NCBI RefSeq assembly: GCF_002251435.1
Contig: NZ_NPJI01000061.1
Coordinates: forward strand, 1-55,360
Source: Prevotella sp. P2-180
GTDB lineage: Bacteria > Bacteroidota > Bacteroidia > Bacteroidales > Bacteroidaceae
DNA: 55,360 nt
Reading direction: 5' to 3'
Part shown: in pieces, positions 31,339 through 39,966 of the stretch
Layout: each line of letters starts with the position of its first letter
How positions within the stretch are numbered: position 1 is the stretch's first letter
Position numbers and translations under genes: made by a program
The notes under the pieces: generated by a model
Databases searched by the model: none
Told to the model about the DNA's origin: nothing
What the model saw: only the letters and a program-made list of their open reading frames with translations

Positions 31339-31953
31339 ATGAATACAAACAAGAATTCCTACATTATTTTATATAGTACGGTGATGGTAGTCATCGTAGC
31401 ATTCCTGTTAGCCTTCATCTACCAGACTCTCAAGCCTATGCAGGATGTGAATGTGGCTTTGGACAAGAAGAAGCAGATACTTGCATCGCTAAACATACGC
31501 GACGTGTCTGACAGTGAGGCAGAGGCTAAATATCAGGAAGTGGTGAAAGCCGAAAATACAGTAGGCGAAGGACTTACACTCTACCAGTGTGAGGTGGACG
31601 GTAATAAAAAAGTGGTTGTGCCTGTGCGCGGCATGGGACTATGGGGCCCGATATGGGGTTATGTAGCCCTCGACGACGACAAGACCACCATTTTCGGAGC
31701 TTATTTCAATCACGAGTCTGAAACCGCTGGCCTTGGAGCCGAAATCAAGGATTCGCGAGCATGGCAAGACCAGTTCCGCGGCAAGAAAGTATATTCTGTT
31801 GACGGAAAGGTGGTGATAGCCGTGAAAAAGAAGAGCGATGTAAAGAATCCCGAGTCGGAGTGCGACGCCGTCACAGGTGCCACCCTCACCTCAGATGGTG
31901 TGTCACTCATGCTCCAAGAGTCGTTCGAAAAGTATAAGAGTTATCTTAAGTAA
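31339..31953 (+). CDS. nqrC: Na+-translocating NADH:quinone reductase subunit C
   Basis: A 204-residue protein with an N-terminal membrane segment (about 9-29) and a periplasmic FMN-binding domain. The FMN is bound to T182 of 'DAVTGATLTSDG' (T-G-A-T motif). 'GLWGPIWGYVALDDDKTTIFGAYFNHESETAGLGAEI' is the family core. Slightly shorter than the Vibrio type but complete. Member of the nqr operon, 36 bp after nqrB. Confidence 0.96.
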   Translation: MNTNKNSYIILYSTVMVVIVAFLLAFIYQTLKPMQDVNVALDKKKQILASLNIRDVSDSEAEAKYQEVVKAENTVGEGLTLYQCEVDGNKKVVVPVRGMGLWGPIWGYVALDDDKTTIFGAYFNHESETAGLGAEIKDSRAWQDQFRGKKVYSVDGKVVIAVKKKSDVKNPESECDAVTGATLTSDGVSLMLQESFEKYKSYLK

Positions 31954-31961
31954 AAAAAACT

Positions 31962-32585
31962 ATGAGCTTATTTTCAAAACAGAACAAGGAAGTGTTTAGC
32001 AAACCGCTGAACCTCGACCATCCGATATTGGTGCAAGTGCTTGGAATATGTTCAGCCCTCGCAGTTACGGCTCAGCTCGAGCCAGCCATCGTGATGGGAC
32101 TGGCAGTGACTGTCATCACCGCCTTCGCCAATGTGATTATATCGGTCATACGCAACACCATACCTACACGCATCCGTATAGTGGTGCAGCTCGTGGTAGT
32201 GGCAACGTTGGTGACTATAGTGAGCCAGGTGCTTAAGGCTTTCGCCTACGATGTGAGCGTACAACTCTCGGTATATGTGGGACTTATCATCACCAACTGT
32301 ATCCTCATGGGCCGTCTTGAAGCCTTCGCCATGCAAAACAAGCCATGGCCATCGTTTATCGATGGTATAAGCAACGGACTGGGCTATGCCATGATTCTCG
32401 TCATCGTTGGTGGCGTGCGTGAGTTTTTCGGTCGCGGCTCGCTGTTAGGATTCCAAATCCTGCCCGATGCCGTTTACGATTTAGGTTATGTCAACAACGG
32501 TATGATGACCATGCCCGCCATGGCGCTCATCCTTCTGGGATGCGTTATCTGGGTACATCGTGCATATTTTTATAAGGAGAAATAA
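31962..32585 (+). CDS. nqrD: Na+-translocating NADH:quinone reductase subunit D
   Basis: A 207-residue membrane protein with six segments: 'NPLNLDHPILVQVLGICSALAVT'-type start (here KPLNLDHP), 'IRIVVQLVVVATLVTIVSQVLKAF', 'YVGLIITNCILMGRLEAFA' and 'DGISNGLGYAMILVIVGGVREFFGRG'. With NqrE it forms the membrane pair that holds an iron centre and part of the sodium channel. The gene starts 8 bp after nqrC and nqrE follows after 3 bp. Confidence 0.97.
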   Translation: MSLFSKQNKEVFSKPLNLDHPILVQVLGICSALAVTAQLEPAIVMGLAVTVITAFANVIISVIRNTIPTRIRIVVQLVVVATLVTIVSQVLKAFAYDVSVQLSVYVGLIITNCILMGRLEAFAMQNKPWPSFIDGISNGLGYAMILVIVGGVREFFGRGSLLGFQILPDAVYDLGYVNNGMMTMPAMALILLGCVIWVHRAYFYKEK

Positions 32586-32588
32586 GTT

Positions 32589-33215
32589 ATGGAACATGCA
32601 ATAAGTCTATTTTTCAGGTCCATATTCGTGGACAATATGGTGTTCGCCTTCTTCCTCGGCATGTGTTCGTTTCTTGCCGTTTCGAAGAATGTGAAGACAT
32701 CGTTGGGTCTGGGACTTGCCGTCACCTTTGTGCTTATGGTAACGGTGCCCGTAGACTACCTCCTTCAGACCAAGGTGCTCGGTCCCGACTGTCTCGTTGA
32801 CGGTGTCGACCTCTCATATCTCAGCTTCATCCTGTTCATTGCCGTCATTGCCGGCATCGTACAACTTGTAGAGATGATAGTAGAGCGCTATTCGCCTTCA
32901 CTCTATGCAGCTCTCGGCATCTTCCTCCCGCTGATAGCCGTTAACTGCGCCATCATGGGAGCCTCGCTGTTTATGCAGCAGCGCGTTAATCTCGACCCCT
33001 CAAACACACAGTACATAGGCTCAGTAGTCGATGCCCTCGTGTTTGCATTGGGTAGTGGACTCGGATGGACACTTGCCATCGTGGCCATGGGAGCCATACG
33101 CGAGAAGATGGAATACAGCGACGTGCCAAAGCCGCTCCAAGGACTCGGCATCACATTCATCACGGTAGGACTAATGGCGATGGCCATGATGTGCTTCTCA
33201 GGTCTAAAAATCTAA
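32589..33215 (+). CDS. nqrE: Na+-translocating NADH:quinone reductase subunit E
   Basis: A 208-residue membrane protein homologous to NqrD but in opposite topology: '[41 protein letters not shown]' and '[20 protein letters not shown]'. The conserved Cys in 'GMCSF' and 'VNCAIMG' contribute to the iron centre shared with NqrD. Complete. A good ribosome site, AAAGGAGG, precedes the next gene. Confidence 0.97.
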   Translation: MEHAISLFFRSIFVDNMVFAFFLGMCSFLAVSKNVKTSLGLGLAVTFVLMVTVPVDYLLQTKVLGPDCLVDGVDLSYLSFILFIAVIAGIVQLVEMIVERYSPSLYAALGIFLPLIAVNCAIMGASLFMQQRVNLDPSNTQYIGSVVDALVFALGSGLGWTLAIVAMGAIREKMEYSDVPKPLQGLGITFITVGLMAMAMMCFSGLKI

Positions 33216-33236
33216 AGAAAAGGAGGAAAGATAATT

Positions 33237-34496
33237 ATGTTTATAACAGTAAGTATCGCAGTATTCCTCGTCTTGATACTGCTTATCGTCATACTTCTGC
33301 TCGTGGCGAAGAAATATCTCTCGCCAAGCGGAAACGTGAACATCACAATCAACGGCGACCGCACAATCTCCGTAGGACAAGGCTCAAGCCTCATGACTAC
33401 TCTTAACGAAAACGGCATCTTCCTTCCCTCTGCTTGTGGCGGAAAGGCAAGCTGCGGACAGTGTAAGGTGCAGGTGCTCGAAGGAGGTGGAGAGATTCTC
33501 GACTCAGAGAAGCCTCACTTCACACGCAAGGAGATAAAGGACAACTGGCGATTGGGATGCCAGTGCAAGGTGAAGAGCGACATGAATATCCGTGTGCCAG
33601 AAAGCGTGCTCGGAGTGAAGGAGTATGAATGTACGGTCATCTCAAACAAAAACGTAGCCACCTTCATCAAGGAGTTCAAGGTGCAGCTGCCAAAGGGAGC
33701 ACACATGGACTTCCTTCCAGGCTCATACGCACAGATCAAGATTCCGGCATTCACTATCGACTACGACAAGGACATCGACAAGTCGCTCATCGGCGACGAG
33801 TATCTGCCCGCATGGCAGAAGTTCGGCCTCTTCCCGCTGAAGTGTGTCAACACCGAGCCTACCATCCGCGCCTACTCCATGGCAAACTATCCAGCCGAGG
33901 GCGACGTGTTCATGCTCACCGTGCGCATCGCCACACCGCCGTTCAAGCCCGACCGTAGCGGCTTTATGGAAGTAAATCCAGGTATCGCCTCATCATACAT
34001 CTTCACCCTGAAGCCAGGTGACAAGGTAGTGATGAGTGGACCTTACGGCGACTTCCATCCTCATTTCGACTCTAATCGCGAGATGATTTGGGTAGGTGGT
34101 GGTGCCGGTATGGCTCCTCTGCGCGCTCAGATCATGCACATGACCAAGACCCTGCACACTACCGATCGTGAGATGCACTACTTCTATGGCGCACGCGCCC
34201 TTAACGAAGTGTTCTATCTCGACGACTTCCTCGGACTGGAGAAGGAATACCCCAACTTCCATTTCCACCTCGCCCTCGACCGTCCCGACCCTGCTGCCGA
34301 TGCCGCAGGCGTGAAGTACACCGCAGGCTTCGTTCATCAGGTGATGTACAACACCTACCTGAAGGATCACGAGGCACCTGAGGACATCGAGTACTACATG
34401 TGTGGTCCTGGCCCAATGTCGAAGGCCGTAGTGTCTATGCTCGACAGCCTCGGCGTGGAACCCGAGTCAATCATGTACGACAATTTTGGCGGATAA
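33237..34496 (+). CDS. nqrF: Na+-translocating NADH:quinone reductase subunit F
   Basis: The 419-residue entry subunit: an N-terminal membrane helix (about 3-24), a 2Fe-2S ferredoxin domain with C67, C73, C76 and C108 ('SACGGKASCGQCKV', 'LGCQCKV'), then an FAD/NADH reductase domain with 'RAYSMANYP' for FAD and 'GGGAGMAPLRAQI' and 'YYMCGPGPM' for NADH. It takes electrons from NADH and passes them to NqrC. Last gene of the operon, followed by a terminator at 34533. Confidence 0.97.
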   Translation: MFITVSIAVFLVLILLIVILLLVAKKYLSPSGNVNITINGDRTISVGQGSSLMTTLNENGIFLPSACGGKASCGQCKVQVLEGGGEILDSEKPHFTRKEIKDNWRLGCQCKVKSDMNIRVPESVLGVKEYECTVISNKNVATFIKEFKVQLPKGAHMDFLPGSYAQIKIPAFTIDYDKDIDKSLIGDEYLPAWQKFGLFPLKCVNTEPTIRAYSMANYPAEGDVFMLTVRIATPPFKPDRSGFMEVNPGIASSYIFTLKPGDKVVMSGPYGDFHPHFDSNREMIWVGGGAGMAPLRAQIMHMTKTLHTTDREMHYFYGARALNEVFYLDDFLGLEKEYPNFHFHLALDRPDPAADAAGVKYTAGFVHQVMYNTYLKDHEAPEDIEYYMCGPGPMSKAVVSMLDSLGVEPESIMYDNFGG

Positions 34497-34532
34497 AATA
34501 TCCATTTATCTTTTTTATTGGATAAAAATAAT

Positions 34533-34564
34533 ACCGGACGGGAGTATATCTCGTCCGGTTTCTA
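34533..34564 (+). terminator. Terminator of the nqr operon
   Basis: ACCGGACG (34533-34540) pairs with CGTCCGGT (34552-34559), followed by TTTCT. It is 37 bp after the nqrF stop. Confidence 0.7.
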
Positions 34565-34814
34565 TATGAAAAATAATTTTCTTCCGCCTCGTAGGAGTTG
34601 GGTGTATCACCCGTTATCAAGAGTTTACTATTCTATAATACATTCTATTTCACTTTCTTTCCTCATTTTGGCATCCAACGCACCGCAACAATTGTTGTGT
34701 CGTGAGAGCTGAATAGTAATCCCGATATTCATTTTTTATTCGTTATATACTTTGTAAGAGTCGAGTAAATGTCGTACTTTTGCACCGTGAAATATTAAAA
34801 ACAACATGAGTAGT
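34565..34814. other. Intergenic stretch between nqrF terminator and the uptake locus
   Basis: No gene is supported. It has AT-rich sequence, a plus-strand promoter box at 34775-34782, and after it only a six-codon frame (34806-34826). The minus-strand TlpA gene ends at 34815. Confidence 0.4.
34775..34782 (+). promoter_or_regulatory. Orphan promoter -7 box (TACTTTTG) pointing into the TlpA gene
   Basis: TACTTTTGC fits TAnnTTTG. No plus-strand gene follows, so a transcript would be antisense to the 3' end of the gene at 34815-36152. Confidence 0.45.
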
Positions 34815-36152
34815 CTATATGAGTGACATTATAAGTCGCTTTAGCTGGGGTGTATTAGGAGCTGGAGCGGCAAAAGACGCGACTTTCCCCTCTCTTGAGA
34901 TTACTATGAAGCGTGGGACGCTTGTGATACGATAGTCATTAGCAAACCCCTTGGTCCAGCTGCTAATGAATATCAAATTGCCCTCAAGCTGATGTTTCTT
35001 CACTATGTCTTTCCATCGGTCTATTTCAACGGAAGTACCAAGACAGACGCTGAGAAACACCACATTCGGATTGCTAAGTTCCTTGGCCAGACGCTTGAAA
35101 TGGGGCATCATCTTGATGCATGGCACGCACCAAGTGGCCCATGTGTCGATTACCACCACCTTGCCTTTGAAGTCGTCGAGCGAAACTGTCGTTCCTTCAG
35201 GTGTCACTCCGCTGAATGTGGTGGCATTCTTGCCAGGCTTTGACCATTGCAGCTTTTGTTCCACGGAAAGAATGTGGACGGAGAAATCGCCTGAGAGTGT
35301 GGAAGGGTCGACAGCATCGACGAGTGATGACAATTGCTCGTAGTATCTGAGTTGTTGGGCGGTATGCCACAGGTATGCCTCTCTTAGTCTCGGAGTGGCG
35401 AGCAAGGCAGCTCTTCCGACATAGTCGTCCTTGTCGATATGTTTGAAATACGCCATGCCGTTGATGTATACGGAAAGCATGTCGGGAGCATAGGGTAGGG
35501 AGAGAAAGTTATCGTCAAGAAACAGTTGCTCAGCCTGTCTGAATATGGAAACCAAGGTGAGTGAGTCACACCATTGGCCGGCGTTGCTCAATCCATACGC
35601 CATCTTTACGAAACTCAAGTCAGCCCTTGCCTTAAGCTTCAACAATAATCCGGCTTTTCCGGTAATTTCATTTCCGGCTATTTTGTTTGCCATGAATTCC
35701 ATATTGGACAGTTCGGAGTTGAATGTCTCTGCGTCTGCGGTCGAGGCACCTGGCACCATAGTGTGCCTGTATGCATGGAGTAACGGCATGCCTACGGCCT
35801 CCTCCCATTTCGGGAAGAGAGCCGCGGCCGTGTTATATCCGCTATTTACCTTAAGCATAGTGTTGCTGAAATCGGCTGTCACCTTAGCCAGGGGAGTGAG
35901 GTAGAGGGCGTGTTTCACTCCAATCTCGTTGGTGAGCATGTAGTAGCCTTCATCCTGGATGTCGGTCTCTAAGGTGAAAGTGCCGTTGGGAGCCACACAT
36001 GCCGAAGCCAAGGTCATGCTGTAGCCGTTTTCTGACTTGCACAATGCTATGGTTTTACCCGCGTCTGACTCTACGTTGCCCATGATGGTCACCGAAGCGT
36101 GGGCTTTCATACAGAGTAGTGTGGCTGCGAGAAGCGAACAAATGATTTTCAT
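34815..36152 (-). CDS. Secreted TlpA-type thioredoxin of the uptake locus
   Basis: A 445-residue protein with a signal peptide (about 1-19). The N-terminal part (20-110) resembles DUF4369 ('VTIMGNVESDAGKTIALCKS', beta-sandwich). Residues 110-300 are helical. The last 135 residues are a thioredoxin domain with 'VVVIDTWATWCVPCIKMMPHF' (C342-C345) and 'ITSVPRFIVISREGK' as cis-Pro loop. It acts outside the cytoplasm on disulfides. It is the last gene of the SusC-SusD run, 21 bp after the PKD-like gene, so it may keep secreted partners of the locus reduced. Confidence 0.87.
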   Translation of the reverse strand: MKIICSLLAATLLCMKAHASVTIMGNVESDAGKTIALCKSENGYSMTLASACVAPNGTFTLETDIQDEGYYMLTNEIGVKHALYLTPLAKVTADFSNTMLKVNSGYNTAAALFPKWEEAVGMPLLHAYRHTMVPGASTADAETFNSELSNMEFMANKIAGNEITGKAGLLLKLKARADLSFVKMAYGLSNAGQWCDSLTLVSIFRQAEQLFLDDNFLSLPYAPDMLSVYINGMAYFKHIDKDDYVGRAALLATPRLREAYLWHTAQQLRYYEQLSSLVDAVDPSTLSGDFSVHILSVEQKLQWSKPGKNATTFSGVTPEGTTVSLDDFKGKVVVIDTWATWCVPCIKMMPHFKRLAKELSNPNVVFLSVCLGTSVEIDRWKDIVKKHQLEGNLIFISSWTKGFANDYRITSVPRFIVISREGKVASFAAPAPNTPQLKRLIMSLI

Positions 36153-36173
36153 AAGTACTGTTGTGTTAATCGG

Positions 36174-37673
36174 TTAGAACAGTGTGGAAGTGTATACATA
36201 GCCGTCTTCCTGGCGCATGTAGCATGCTCTCTGCACCTTACCCTTGCCTTCTAGGGTCTTTTGAGCAGGCTGGATGCGGCCGGCAGCCACGGGGTGTAGG
36301 CAAAGTTTGTAGGAGTCGCCTTTGGATGTGGCGATGACCAGATAGTCAAACCATGTCTCGTTGTAGCCGTAGGGAGCGTACTTCAGGTACTCCATGTATG
36401 TTATCTCCTCGCCGTCAGCTAATGTAACGTCAGCCTTTGCCTCTTCCCAGTTGTCGAGGTTGCAGGAGTAGATCACGTTTCCGATGGAGTAGTAAACGAT
36501 GTTGTTGTTCTGGTTGAGCGCGCGGTGCTCTGCCTTGTAGAGGCCGAGGTCTGCCGGCATCTCCTTTACGTCCCAGATGGGGTTATAGTCCATGGTGTAT
36601 GGCTGTCCGTCGAGTTGCAGAAGATAGTGTTTTCCGTCTGTCTTGCCTTTCATGAGGGCCAGAGCCATGTCGCCCTGTGTCCATGAGGCAGTGGTTTTAC
36701 CACCGATATACTCAAGGTCCATGTTCATCTGGATGGGCGACGGAGAACTGTTCTTGAAATAGTCGATGGTGGACGAGGTGCGGCTCACGCTGCAGAAGGA
36801 ACTGTTGGCACGGTTGAAAAGCAACGGCAACGAGCCTGCAGCATGGTGTTGTGGTGCAATGTCGTAGTCGCCCAAAGCCTTTATGACAAACTGGTTGTAA
36901 ATGCTGTATTTCGAGTGGTACATGGTGTAGATGTGTCCGTCAACATACACATGAGTATCCGATGGACCAGTGAACATGCCCCTTACCTCGTGTTTTGCCG
37001 GAGCGTCGACAAACAGCTGGTCGTAGTTGCTGATGATGCGTCCGGTGAAGTAGTCGAGAGCCGCAATGTCGCCCTTGCTTGCCACAAACACGGCAGACAC
37101 ACGCTCGTCTGTTTGCTTGTCGGCATTGAACTTCCAGAAGTTTGACGTGTAGTCAACGTTCAGCGCCTCACCGTTGAGTCTCTGTCCGTTGGCATTCATT
37201 ATCACGTCAGGCTTTGCTTTTTCGTTTGAGAAGAAGTCGATGTCGGTGTTGCCGTCGATGGTTTTCAGTATCCACCATCCAGTTTCCATGTCAGTGGTGA
37301 CACTGAGGTCGTATTCAGTATAGCTGAACACTCCAGTGAGCCTGTCCTTGGCGTTGAACCGTAGCTTGTATGCTCCCATGTCAAGGTTTATCTTGTATTC
37401 GAGGTTTTGGCTTCTTGAAATGGTGTCCACCTTGTCGCCCCAAGTGGCTGAAGCCGACGTGACAGTCCAGAAGCAGTCGTAGTCGCGTCCTGCCGGTTTG
37501 ATGACCGGGTTTATTTGCAGTATGTCGCCAGTAGGGCTGACAGAGTACGACTTTTCTATCCCTTCGACGTTGATCACCAGTGGAGCGTCGTAATCGTAGT
37601 TGCCCTCGTCAGAGAAGCAGCTTGCGAGAGTCAGCATCGCTGTAGCGAGAAGAAAGTATTTAGACTTTTCCAT
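36174..37673 (-). CDS. PKD-like family lipoprotein
   Basis: The 499-residue protein has a lipoprotein signal (MEKSKYFLLATAMLTLASC, Cys at 19) then 'FSDEGNYDYDAP', a sequence very typical of the PKD-like lipoprotein family that follows SusD-like and DUF4843 genes. An Ig/PKD-like part (about 30-130, 'DYDCFWTVTSASATWGDKVDTI') precedes a beta-propeller-like rest. It should be on the outer membrane and help the SusC/D pair bind its ligand. The gene follows DUF4843 by 18 bp. Confidence 0.85.
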   Translation of the reverse strand: MEKSKYFLLATAMLTLASCFSDEGNYDYDAPLVINVEGIEKSYSVSPTGDILQINPVIKPAGRDYDCFWTVTSASATWGDKVDTISRSQNLEYKINLDMGAYKLRFNAKDRLTGVFSYTEYDLSVTTDMETGWWILKTIDGNTDIDFFSNEKAKPDVIMNANGQRLNGEALNVDYTSNFWKFNADKQTDERVSAVFVASKGDIAALDYFTGRIISNYDQLFVDAPAKHEVRGMFTGPSDTHVYVDGHIYTMYHSKYSIYNQFVIKALGDYDIAPQHHAAGSLPLLFNRANSSFCSVSRTSSTIDYFKNSSPSPIQMNMDLEYIGGKTTASWTQGDMALALMKGKTDGKHYLLQLDGQPYTMDYNPIWDVKEMPADLGLYKAEHRALNQNNNIVYYSIGNVIYSCNLDNWEEAKADVTLADGEEITYMEYLKYAPYGYNETWFDYLVIATSKGDSYKLCLHPVAAGRIQPAQKTLEGKGKVQRACYMRQEDGYVYTSTLF

Positions 37674-37691
37674 AATGTATAGCTTGTTTGA

Positions 37692-38516
37692 TTATATTTT
37701 TGTGGGGAATGTGATGAGCTTGCTGTTAGGGTCGTTGGGATCCTCACGCATAGGGGCTTTGCCAGACTCGATGTTGTCGGGATTGGAGTTGAAGATGTCG
37801 AGAGCCTCGGCAAACTTTCCTCTCCAATATACGGCAAATGAAGAAGAGTTGTTGGCTTTCTCTACCCACTCGTTATCAACCTTTCCTTTGTAGACTTCTA
37901 TCATCAGCTCGTGTTTCGTCTTGCTGTAGTCGCCGAGATAGTAGGTTGTGGTATAGTTCCAGTTGGATGGCTTTTCAAGTCGGTCTGCCACTACGATTGT
38001 TCGTTCGAGCCATTTGCTCTCGCCGATATCGAAGTCTTCGTTAGCTGCGAGTTTGATGCGCAGACGGAAATTGCCTTCAAGCAGTGATGTGTCGCGCAGA
38101 AGTTTGATGCCGATGCTGTCGGTCACACGTCCTGCCCTTATCACTTGTAGCGGCATTGTCTCTGCACTATTGAAGGCGGCGTAATGAACCCCTGCAACAG
38201 CTTTCTCCGGACGTTCGGTCACTGTAGAGTCTACGACATTGCCCATGGCATCATAGCTATATTCAACATCGTATTCGGTAACTTGCTCAATTTTTACATA
38301 CCTATTGCGGTCTGCTGGCCCTCCGATGGCCCTTACAGGAATGCGTATAATTTGGCTCTTTGTTGTCTCATCGCTCCAGACAAATGAGTATGAGTAGTCA
38401 TCAGTGGACTGTGTGAGTTGCACTCTTGCACCGTCGTTGTAGATAATGCCGGCGTCTTCCTTACATCCCATTAAGAGAAGTGCAAGTAATATGGCTGAAA
38501 GAATAGTCTTTTTCAT
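37692..38516 (-). CDS. DUF4843 lipoprotein
   Basis: A 274-residue protein with lipoprotein signal (MKKTILSAILLALLLMGCKED, Cys at 18). 'YSFVWSDETTKSQIIRIPVRAIGGPADRNRYVKIE' and 'GVHYAAFNSAETMPLQVIRAG' are the DUF4843 pattern of two beta-sandwich parts. Its position after SusD and before a PKD-like lipoprotein is the usual one. A surface-exposed accessory of the uptake complex is likely; ligand unknown. Confidence 0.85.
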   Translation of the reverse strand: MKKTILSAILLALLLMGCKEDAGIIYNDGARVQLTQSTDDYSYSFVWSDETTKSQIIRIPVRAIGGPADRNRYVKIEQVTEYDVEYSYDAMGNVVDSTVTERPEKAVAGVHYAAFNSAETMPLQVIRAGRVTDSIGIKLLRDTSLLEGNFRLRIKLAANEDFDIGESKWLERTIVVADRLEKPSNWNYTTTYYLGDYSKTKHELMIEVYKGKVDNEWVEKANNSSSFAVYWRGKFAEALDIFNSNPDNIESGKAPMREDPNDPNSKLITFPTKI

Positions 38517-38536
38517 TGTTTGAGATGTTTGTTAAA

Positions 38537-39949
38537 TTAATTATATACAGACTCTTGTTTAGGCAGAGGTATGACGTATGTTTCGGGTGAGCCTTTGCAT
38601 CCAGCCCAAAGGATGTCTTCCACAGCCAGTCGCTTGTAGGCATAGAATGCCTGTCCTTCACCATAGAATTCCTTGTTGTATTCCTTGATGAGTAGTTTTT
38701 CGCGCATGTCGTTGTCGGTGATGGCTGTCGGCGTGATGTCTCGGGCTGCGCATAGCTTGTCATAGTAGGCCTGAGCCTCTGAAAGTGGTGAACATTCCAT
38801 GGCAATGAGATACATTTCCGCAAGTCTCACCATTGGTATTACATTCTTTGCCCTTGCCGGCATCTTGTCGCTCTGAACATACTTCAGGAAGTAGAACGGT
38901 TTGACGAAGTAGCTTATTTTCACTTCTTCCCACATATTGACGAAGCGGATGTCTGACGTGCCATTCTCGTAGAGTCGCGATGTCATCTCCGTCTTGTCAA
39001 AATAGTAGCTGCGTCCAGAACCGATGGTAGAGGCTATGTCGTTGACCTTGATGTTGAAGATGTGTTCTGATGAGAAGGTTTTATCGCCACGTGAGCAGTC
39101 GTCGCGAGTGCCGAGGGTGAATGTGGAGGTGCCGTCGGGGTTTTTCGCGTCGATTATCATCTTTGCGTAGCGCAGTGCCTCTTCGTTGTTGCCCAGCCAA
39201 AGGTTAACCCTTGCCTTCAGTGCACACACGGCATAGTAGTTCATGCGTGTCTGACGGGCGGTGAAGAAGTTGTCGATGGCGGTCGACGACGAGTTGAGCT
39301 GGTCGATGCTCATTGTGGTGATAGGGTCTGCCTTGGCAAGACACTCTTCGGCTGTGGAGAGGTCCTGAAGGAGACGTGAGCCAAAGTCGTTGTATGTGAT
39401 GTAGCCGTTGGGTTGGGTGCTGACTGTCGTGACATAAGGAAGCACTGCCGACGTTGTTGGATTGCCGGGCATCGGGCCGAAGAGGCGTAAGATATCGAAG
39501 TGGCAGAAAGCCCTGATGGCGAGTGCTTCTCCCTTTATCAGGTTGTAGTTGTCGTTGTCGAGCACCCCGCCGTTGTTGTCAATCTCGGTGAGTATTCCAT
39601 TGACATCTGCCACGACTTTGTACAGATTGTTGAAAATGGCAGAGGTGGCATTTTCCACAGCGGTGGCCTTATAGTCATAGTTATGGAGAAATTCTCCCAC
39701 CGAGCCATCGTTGTATGTCCAGTGCTGTGCGAGTTCTTCAACGGTGCCACACACCATTTCCTGTCCGTACAGGCTTGTCTGTTTCATTCTTATGTATGCC
39801 CCTATGAGAACGCTGCGGTATCCGTCCTGTGAGGAAAGCATTTCTCCCTTTTCCTTCTCAGTCGATGGCAACACGTCAAGATAGTCGCCGCAACTTGAGA
39901 GTGTGGCAAGTGCCATGAACGGGAGCAGTATGAATTGTCTTATTTTCAT
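38537..39949 (-). CDS. SusD/RagB-type outer-membrane lipoprotein
   Basis: ATG at 39949 gives a lipoprotein signal (MKIRQFILLPFMALATLSSC, Cys at 20) followed by 'GDYLDVLPSTEKEKGEML', the usual SusD start; the upstream part of the frame is not signal-like. The 470-residue protein has the TPR-type helical scaffold ('LIKGEALAIRAFCHFDILRLFGPMPGNPTTSAVLPYVTT') and the C-terminal 'MVRLAEMYLIAMECS' and 'KRLAVEDILWAG' parts. It forms the lid on the SusC channel and binds the ligand. Confidence 0.95.
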   Translation of the reverse strand: MKIRQFILLPFMALATLSSCGDYLDVLPSTEKEKGEMLSSQDGYRSVLIGAYIRMKQTSLYGQEMVCGTVEELAQHWTYNDGSVGEFLHNYDYKATAVENATSAIFNNLYKVVADVNGILTEIDNNGGVLDNDNYNLIKGEALAIRAFCHFDILRLFGPMPGNPTTSAVLPYVTTVSTQPNGYITYNDFGSRLLQDLSTAEECLAKADPITTMSIDQLNSSSTAIDNFFTARQTRMNYYAVCALKARVNLWLGNNEEALRYAKMIIDAKNPDGTSTFTLGTRDDCSRGDKTFSSEHIFNIKVNDIASTIGSGRSYYFDKTEMTSRLYENGTSDIRFVNMWEEVKISYFVKPFYFLKYVQSDKMPARAKNVIPMVRLAEMYLIAMECSPLSEAQAYYDKLCAARDITPTAITDNDMREKLLIKEYNKEFYGEGQAFYAYKRLAVEDILWAGCKGSPETYVIPLPKQESVYN

Positions 39950-39966
39950 TGTCATGTATTTTTTTG

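Noticed and set aside
32052..32336. His-rich antisense frame over nqrD
   Set aside because: Shadow of the conserved nqrD frame.
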